NCBI GenBank assembly: GCA_016234525.1
Contig: JACRBK010000396.1
Location: 1 to 10,367, forward strand
DNA: 10,367 nucleotides
Direction of reading: 5' to 3'
From: Chloroflexota bacterium
Lineage (GTDB): Bacteria; Chloroflexota; Anaerolineae; Aggregatilineales; Aggregatilineaceae
The position numbers and the translations under genes were made by a program. The notes below the pieces were generated by a model. That model worked only from the letters and a program-made list of their open reading frames with translations, did not search any database and was not told the DNA's origin. The first letter of the stretch is position 1. Each line of letters opens with the position of its first letter. Below are positions 6,681 to 10,367 of the stretch, piece after piece.

Positions 6681-6690
6681 GGGGGGGGGG
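6681..6690. repeat. Homopolymer tract of ten G
   Basis: A run of ten G lies in the intergenic region, directly before the left copy of the flanking repeat and about 175 bases before the start of the membrane-protein gene at 6865. No other homopolymer of this length is seen in the window. Such tracts slip during replication and are also easily miscounted in sequencing. Confidence 0.9.
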
Positions 6691-6700
6691 ATTCCTAGTA

Positions 6701-6779
6701 AGTTCAACCCTTGCGGCACTCAGACCGATTTCATCAACCGCACCCAACCAGAATCAGGTGATTGTCTTCTGTGAAATGC
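6701..6779 (+). repeat. Left copy (A) of a diverged intergenic repeat
   Basis: This copy and the one at 8272-8360 share the exact 14-mer AGTTCAACCCTTGC. They match at 28 of the first 32 positions by eye, diverge in the middle, and join again at TTCTGTGAAATGC versus TTTTGTGAAATGC. This copy is about 10 nt shorter. A short stem CAGAA (6749-6753) with TTCTG (6767-6771) corresponds to a longer stem in the other copy. Faint likeness may extend about 13 nt upstream. The element ends 85 bp before the ATG at 6865. It may be an interspersed repeat, an island boundary or a shared leader element. Confidence 0.75.
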
Positions 6780-6799
6780 GCCCATGAGCCGTTGGGCGC
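6778..6799 (+). promoter_or_regulatory. Stable hairpin upstream of the membrane-protein gene
   Basis: GCGCCCA (6778-6784) and TGGGCGC (6793-6799) form a perfect 7-bp stem with an 8-nt loop. It follows straight after repeat copy A and ends 65 bp before the ATG at 6865. No T-run follows, so it is not a clear terminator. It could be a leader structure, or the end of a small mobile repeat. The other copy of the repeat has no counterpart to it. Confidence 0.4.
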
Positions 6800-6864
6800 T
6801 TGCATTCAAATGAGGTTATCGCCTATGCTAAATGACCCGTTTGGTACTCATTAGAGGGAGTTCT

Positions 6865-8241
6865 ATGGAACGCAAAGACCCGGCTGCGTTAGTGCCAGAT
6901 AAAGAGAGAGTCCAAAATTTCTTTGCTCAAAATACAATCGGCAAACCTTCAAAAGCCTATAGTAAATATTCGACTTTAGCGATTCACGCCGTCCGTGAGG
7001 CCCAGAGGTTGCGCCAACAAACTTTGGGCAGCGCGCAACAAGCATTGGACGCGCTAGAGGTAGATGACAATTTACCGGGTCGCCTTTATTTAGAAGCTGA
7101 AAGTGTTTTTTTGCATTTAGGTGAGTTAGGGAGTTACTTATACAGTGCGGCATTTGCTGGCTTTGAGGCATCTGATTCTGTTAAAGATGAGTATTGTAGT
7201 TATCTCAACCAGTTAGTAGAGATTTACAATCGATCCGTAGATTATTCAAATAATCCAGGTCTAAATGCGGCTACACAATCTGATCTACAGTCGTTCTTAG
7301 ATAAGCTGAATAAGTTTCTCCTGCACGCTCAATCAATCTTTTCGAGGCGAAAAAGCCGATTTAGCGGTCTTTCACAGAAACCCGATTCAGGGGTAGCCTC
7401 TGGCGATGAAATGGACATTCCTTTTCCCACCGCGAATTTCGTTGTGCTGGGCGCGTTAGGAATACTTGTGTTTTCAGCAATAACAACACTCTCGCGGTTA
7501 ATTTCAAAGCCCTCGTTCCTGGACTTTTCGGGGTTTATTTTTCTGGCGCTCGTTGTGCAAATGTGGTATTCAACGATCCGCGTCTACCGGCGTTTTCCTG
7601 ACGAAATAATAGGTCAAATGTTTAGGGTAACGCTCAAAACCCAACAACGATTTATGTTTCTGCTGGGTCTTCTCAGCGTGATAATCGGATCCATTGACAC
7701 ATTCATTCCTGGGGTGTTATCTCCATTACCGGCACTGCTTGAACTTACGCTCGGTTTTTTGGCCATAAGCAATACTTGCCTTCCCCCGTCTCTATTGATG
7801 CTTGGCGCTTCAAAGACAGAAGCCGCGTCGTTATATTTCGATATTGTATTAGCGATTTTTCCGCTAAAAGTCGTTCACTTGATCGACGATTTTCGTTTCG
7901 GGGCGATCTATGAAGGTCTTGGTTATTCAAATTACCGCACTTTAGAAGATAACGAATGGAAAAATGTGGTTCGTGAATTCATGGAGATAGTACCAGCCAT
8001 TGTAATCGATACCCGCATTGAAAATGATGCAGTCTTGGAAGAAGCAGAATGGATATTTGCATCGCCCGAACTTCTAAAGAAATCTCTCTTCGTTACGAAT
8101 CCTGATGGCACTGGTCCAGTTTTATCAGAGGTACAGACGAAAAGGGGCGCAAAATTATCAACCATACAGCGGGTTACCCCTGAACGTATTCGACCAGCGA
8201 TCAGACAAATTAAGAATAATCTATTTTTGAACGGGTTTTAA
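6865..8241 (+). CDS. Four-helix membrane protein with soluble alpha/beta C-terminal domain, family unknown
   Basis: 458 residues from the ATG at 6865, which has GAGGGAG just upstream; an in-frame ATG at 6832 would add 11 residues but has no ribosome site. I cannot name the family. Layout: residues 1-185 are soluble and mostly helical, ending in a basic linker (RRKSRF, 161-166). Hydrophobic segments follow at about 191-211, 219-239, 262-281 and 287-311. Residues 316-458 look like an alpha/beta domain: strand KVVHLI (335-340), then DNEWKNVVREFMEI, strand AIVIDTR (378-384), acidic helix DAVLEEAEWIF, strand SLFVTNP (407-413). This order resembles predicted Rossmann-like domains joined to membrane helices in some bacterial signalling and defence proteins; that is inference. 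The gene is AT-richer than its neighbours, suggesting transfer, and diverged repeats lie on both sides. Confidence 0.85.
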   Translation: MERKDPAALVPDKERVQNFFAQNTIGKPSKAYSKYSTLAIHAVREAQRLRQQTLGSAQQALDALEVDDNLPGRLYLEAESVFLHLGELGSYLYSAAFAGFEASDSVKDEYCSYLNQLVEIYNRSVDYSNNPGLNAATQSDLQSFLDKLNKFLLHAQSIFSRRKSRFSGLSQKPDSGVASGDEMDIPFPTANFVVLGALGILVFSAITTLSRLISKPSFLDFSGFIFLALVVQMWYSTIRVYRRFPDEIIGQMFRVTLKTQQRFMFLLGLLSVIIGSIDTFIPGVLSPLPALLELTLGFLAISNTCLPPSLLMLGASKTEAASLYFDIVLAIFPLKVVHLIDDFRFGAIYEGLGYSNYRTLEDNEWKNVVREFMEIVPAIVIDTRIENDAVLEEAEWIFASPELLKKSLFVTNPDGTGPVLSEVQTKRGAKLSTIQRVTPERIRPAIRQIKNNLFLNGF

Positions 8242-8271
8242 TCGCACGAAAAGCAACGGGCCTTTCACGTG

Positions 8272-8360
8272 AGTTCAACCCTTGCCGCATTCAGATAGAT
8301 TTCGCCCGCCACACACAAAAGAACCTGATAAGCGTCGGCTCATGAACTTTTGTGAAATGC
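8272..8360 (+). repeat. Right copy (B) of the diverged intergenic repeat
   Basis: Same orientation as the copy at 6701-6779. It begins with the same 14-mer and ends with TTTTGTGAAATGC. Inside, CACAAAAG (8314-8321) and CTTTTGTG (8347-8354) form a perfect 8-bp stem with a 25-nt loop. At the matching place the other copy has CAGAA/TTCTG, so at least one pair has changed from G-C to A-T on both sides. The copy begins 30 bp after the stop of the membrane-protein gene and ends 57 bp before the next start at 8418. No other element is evident in the 176-bp gap. Confidence 0.75.
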
Positions 8361-8417
8361 ACTTCCCGCGCGAGGTCGTTTTGTCGATTCTCCGCGAATG
8401 GGGTATCGTCCTTAGTT

Positions 8418-9653
8418 ATGAATCTTGATCAAATCCCCCTATTTTCTGATCTCAATGCGGATCACCAGGCGGCGCTGTTGGCGCAAGCTGAAACACGGAC
8501 ACTTAACGCGGGTGAGGTACTGTTTTATGAAGGGGATCCGGCGGACAAACTCTACTTGTTAGTCGAGGGGAAGTGTTTGGTTTCCCACGCGGGAAAAGCG
8601 CAGGCATGGACGCCCCCGCTGATCGATCCTGCGGCTACGTTGGGCGGGCTGCCACATTGGATCAAACTAGAAGCCCAAACCGACAGCACGTTTTTGTGCT
8701 GGTCGATACAACAACTCTGGCAGCAGCCGGAGTTTAGCGCCGCTGCCCGCCGCTGGCTGGCGGTATCCCTGCATTCCACGCAGACCCGGCTGGACGAACT
8801 CGAAGCGCCGGTTCACTACGCCGGTTCCACCGCGCAGCCGGTCCCCGGCCCGTTCATGTTCGACAATGTGACCTTGATCTTTGCCTTCTGTGACGCCGAT
8901 CTCGATCCGCTGCGCGCGCTGCTGCCGGAGGGGTTGAGCCTGTTCCGGCGCACAGGCCGCAAACGCGATTCGCTGCTGTTAGCCCTGGCGAAGTTTCCCG
9001 ACTCCTATCCCCGGCACGATCCCGCCGCGCGTTTTGGTTACACCGAAACGACGGTCTTTATACCTGTACGCTACCGGCACAGCATCGGGTTATTCGTGCC
9101 GTATATCTACCCATCCGCCTATGAGCCGGTGGTGTTAGGTCGCGAAATTTACGGTTTCCCCAAACGCCTGGGCCAGACCACGTTCGCGGCGCAGCACATC
9201 GCACTCAGCGTGGATAACACGCCGCAGCTCGCACTCGATTGGGCGGGATTAGACAGCAGCGACGAACCGCGCCTCGTGCGCGCCTTGATGGACTGGATCG
9301 GGCTGGAAGGACGCAGCGCGGCATTGGCCTTTCAGATGGGCGACATGCTGCGCCGGACAATGCGCCTGCCGCCGTTCCGCCGCATCGGTGTTTATAATCA
9401 CAAACGGGTGTTGGCGGTTGAATCTACTGTTGAGGCTCCGGCGTATGCCCTGGATCAACTGACCCACGCGATTTTCGGCGTGCTGCGCTGGTATCAGATC
9501 GCCCAGATGCGCGATCCGGTGTTGAAGGTAATGGCCGGGCCGCTCAAAGACGCTCAGATCACACTGCGCGAAGCCTATCGCGCCCAGTTAGATATGCACT
9601 TGAGTACCGGGCGCGTGATCCGGGATTATGGGATAAAACAACCCGGTAAATAG
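8418..9653 (+). CDS. Cyclic-nucleotide-binding-like domain fused to acetoacetate decarboxylase-like domain
   Basis: 411 residues. Residues 1-105 form a CRP-type cNMP-binding domain: IPLFSDLNADHQAALLAQ (6-23), GEVLFYEGDPADKLYLLVEG (32-51). Residues 143-408 are an acetoacetate decarboxylase (ADC) domain: GPFMFDN (144-150), YTETTVFIPV (208-217), YEPVVLGREIYGFPKRLG (235-252). Lys249 aligns with the Schiff-base lysine of ADC, while the next residue, a lysine that tunes it in the clostridial enzyme, is Arg250. Glu210 aligns with a conserved active-site Glu. In the cNMP part the phosphate-binding cassette is poor: LGGL (76-79) replaces the usual GEL, and no Arg follows. The ATG at 8418 starts at the normal domain edge but lacks a clear ribosome site; an in-frame GTG at 8352 lies inside the repeat. 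The substrate is unknown, and many ADC-fold proteins are not acetoacetate decarboxylases. Confidence 0.87.
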   Translation: MNLDQIPLFSDLNADHQAALLAQAETRTLNAGEVLFYEGDPADKLYLLVEGKCLVSHAGKAQAWTPPLIDPAATLGGLPHWIKLEAQTDSTFLCWSIQQLWQQPEFSAAARRWLAVSLHSTQTRLDELEAPVHYAGSTAQPVPGPFMFDNVTLIFAFCDADLDPLRALLPEGLSLFRRTGRKRDSLLLALAKFPDSYPRHDPAARFGYTETTVFIPVRYRHSIGLFVPYIYPSAYEPVVLGREIYGFPKRLGQTTFAAQHIALSVDNTPQLALDWAGLDSSDEPRLVRALMDWIGLEGRSAALAFQMGDMLRRTMRLPPFRRIGVYNHKRVLAVESTVEAPAYALDQLTHAIFGVLRWYQIAQMRDPVLKVMAGPLKDAQITLREAYRAQLDMHLSTGRVIRDYGIKQPGK

Positions 9654-9687
9654 TTTCCTGCTGATCACACTGACAAGGAAAAAATTC

Positions 9688-10367
9688 ATGAACTCCACAT
9701 CTCCAGACGACATTTTCCCCGTTGTCGTGATCGGCGCCGGACTGGCGGGCCTGAGCGCGGCGATTCACCTCGCCGAGCGTGATGTTCCGCCGCTGGTGCT
9801 CGAAGCGGATACCGAATGGCCGGGCGGGCGGCTGTCCGGCGGCGCGGCGAATACCTTCGAGCATAACGGGAAAACATGGTCGTTTAATTCGGAGCATGGC
9901 GCACACGCTTTATGGGGCGGTTATGACAACATGCGCGCTATGTTCGAGCGTTTTCTGGACCTTGAACTGCATTTGTCTGAAGGCGAAGAGTGGATCAACC
10001 GTTGGGGCAAGGAAGTACGCTACTTTGAAGCCGGAACCGTTACGCGCCGATCCTGGCTGCCCGCGCCGTTTCACTACCTGCAACTGCTGCTGCATCTCGG
10101 TTTCTGGTCGACCATTACGCCGCTTGATTTTCTGTCGCTGCCCGCGTTTTTTTCCAGCGTGATCACCACCACCGGCTTTGATCCCATTCAAGAAGGGATC
10201 AGTATGCCGGGGCGCACGATAGAGAGTTATTTTCGCGGATGGACGCCTAATCTCAAGGCAACTTTCCGAGGGTTGGGGCATAACCTGTTGGCGGCGCCCT
10301 CTGAGCATATCACGCTGACGGCCTTTATCGCGGCGCTGCGCTTTTATACCCTGCTGCGGCGGGATAC
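9688..10367 (+). CDS. FAD-dependent amine oxidase/phytoene desaturase-like oxidoreductase, 3' end beyond window
   Basis: 226 codons are present and the frame is open at the right edge. Seen: an N-terminal dinucleotide-binding fold with VVVIGAGLAGLSAAIHLAE (12-30), Glu39 in LVLEAD to hold the FAD ribose, and WPGGRLSGG (44-52), the usual second FAD motif of amine-oxidase/phytoene-desaturase flavoproteins. HGAHALWGGYDNMRAMFERF follows, also typical of the carotenoid-desaturase-like branch. AAGGA lies eight bases before the ATG at 9688. The gene starts 34 bp after the ADC fusion with no terminator between, so they are probably one operon. The reaction cannot be told from this part; oxidation or desaturation of a lipid-like or isoprenoid substrate is a reasonable guess. 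Confidence 0.88.
   Translation, partial: MNSTSPDDIFPVVVIGAGLAGLSAAIHLAERDVPPLVLEADTEWPGGRLSGGAANTFEHNGKTWSFNSEHGAHALWGGYDNMRAMFERFLDLELHLSEGEEWINRWGKEVRYFEAGTVTRRSWLPAPFHYLQLLLHLGFWSTITPLDFLSLPAFFSSVITTTGFDPIQEGISMPGRTIESYFRGWTPNLKATFRGLGHNLLAAPSEHITLTAFIAALRFYTLLRRD

Noticed and set aside
6800..6829. Promoter TTGCAT-18-TATGCT before the gene at 6865
   Set aside because: Only three of six and four of six bases match consensus, and the -35 box touches the right arm of a hairpin; too weak to list.
6832..6864. Earlier ATG adding 11 residues to the membrane protein
   Set aside because: No ribosome site precedes it, whereas GAGGGAG lies just before the ATG at 6865.
6863..7171. Minus-strand open frame opposite the start of the four-helix membrane protein gene
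   Set aside because: No ribosome site or domain is seen, and the plus-strand frame is longer with a clear GAGGGAG and membrane segments.
6701..8360. CRISPR array or insertion-sequence ends from the two flanking repeats
   Set aside because: There are only two diverged copies, 1.5 kb apart and in the same orientation, with no transposase, cas gene or target duplication.
8352..8417. GTG start at 8352 for the cNMP-ADC fusion
   Set aside because: It would put 22 residues of repeat-derived sequence (MKCTSRARSFCRF...) before the natural start of the cNMP domain. The ATG at 8418 fits better, although it lacks a clear ribosome site.

Overview
The window is moderately GC-rich bacterial DNA, apart from one visibly AT-richer gene in the middle. 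Gene content and coding style (a DUF1800 lipoprotein, a thiolase-like/DUF35 acyl-CoA cluster, an acetoacetate-decarboxylase-like fusion) would fit an environmental Chloroflexota genome. That is a guess from general experience; no rRNA, tRNA or marker gene in the window tests it.

Left and centre (1-6528, minus strand): a long leftward series. It starts at 6528 with a thiolase-superfamily enzyme, then a DUF35 OB-fold protein 2 bp on. After a 56-bp gap holding a terminator-like hairpin come an acyl-CoA dehydrogenase and the alpha and beta subunits of a GctAB/IpdAB-like CoA-transferase, overlapping by 4 bp at each junction. A 127-bp gap with two perfect dyads 21 bp apart separates this acyl-CoA module from a small membrane protein and a DUF1800 lipoprotein. 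Those two also overlap by 4 bp, and the second runs off the left edge.

The acyl-CoA module looks catabolic: oxidation of an acyl-CoA, CoA transfer or hydrolysis, and a C-C bond step. Two partners carry correlated losses. The thiolase-like protein has Gly where the nucleophilic Cys should be, and the DUF35 protein has Asp/Ser/Asp/Ser in place of the four zinc-ribbon Cys. This points away from ordinary thiolysis and towards a reaction such as a retro-aldol cleavage, as known for the Ltp2-DUF35 aldolases of steroid side-chain breakdown.

Middle (6529-8417): an intergenic region with a G10 tract, then an AT-richer gene for a four-helix membrane protein with a C-terminal alpha/beta domain. I cannot name its family. 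A diverged repeat of 79 nt lies before this gene and one of 89 nt lies after it. Both copies keep a hairpin whose stem appears to covary. They may mark an acquired one-gene island, or they may be a shared leader, since each copy lies 57-85 bp before a rightward gene.

Right (8418-10367, plus strand): a fusion of a degenerate cyclic-nucleotide-binding domain with an acetoacetate-decarboxylase domain, followed 34 bp on by an FAD-dependent amine-oxidase/phytoene-desaturase-like oxidoreductase cut by the right edge. They are probably co-transcribed.
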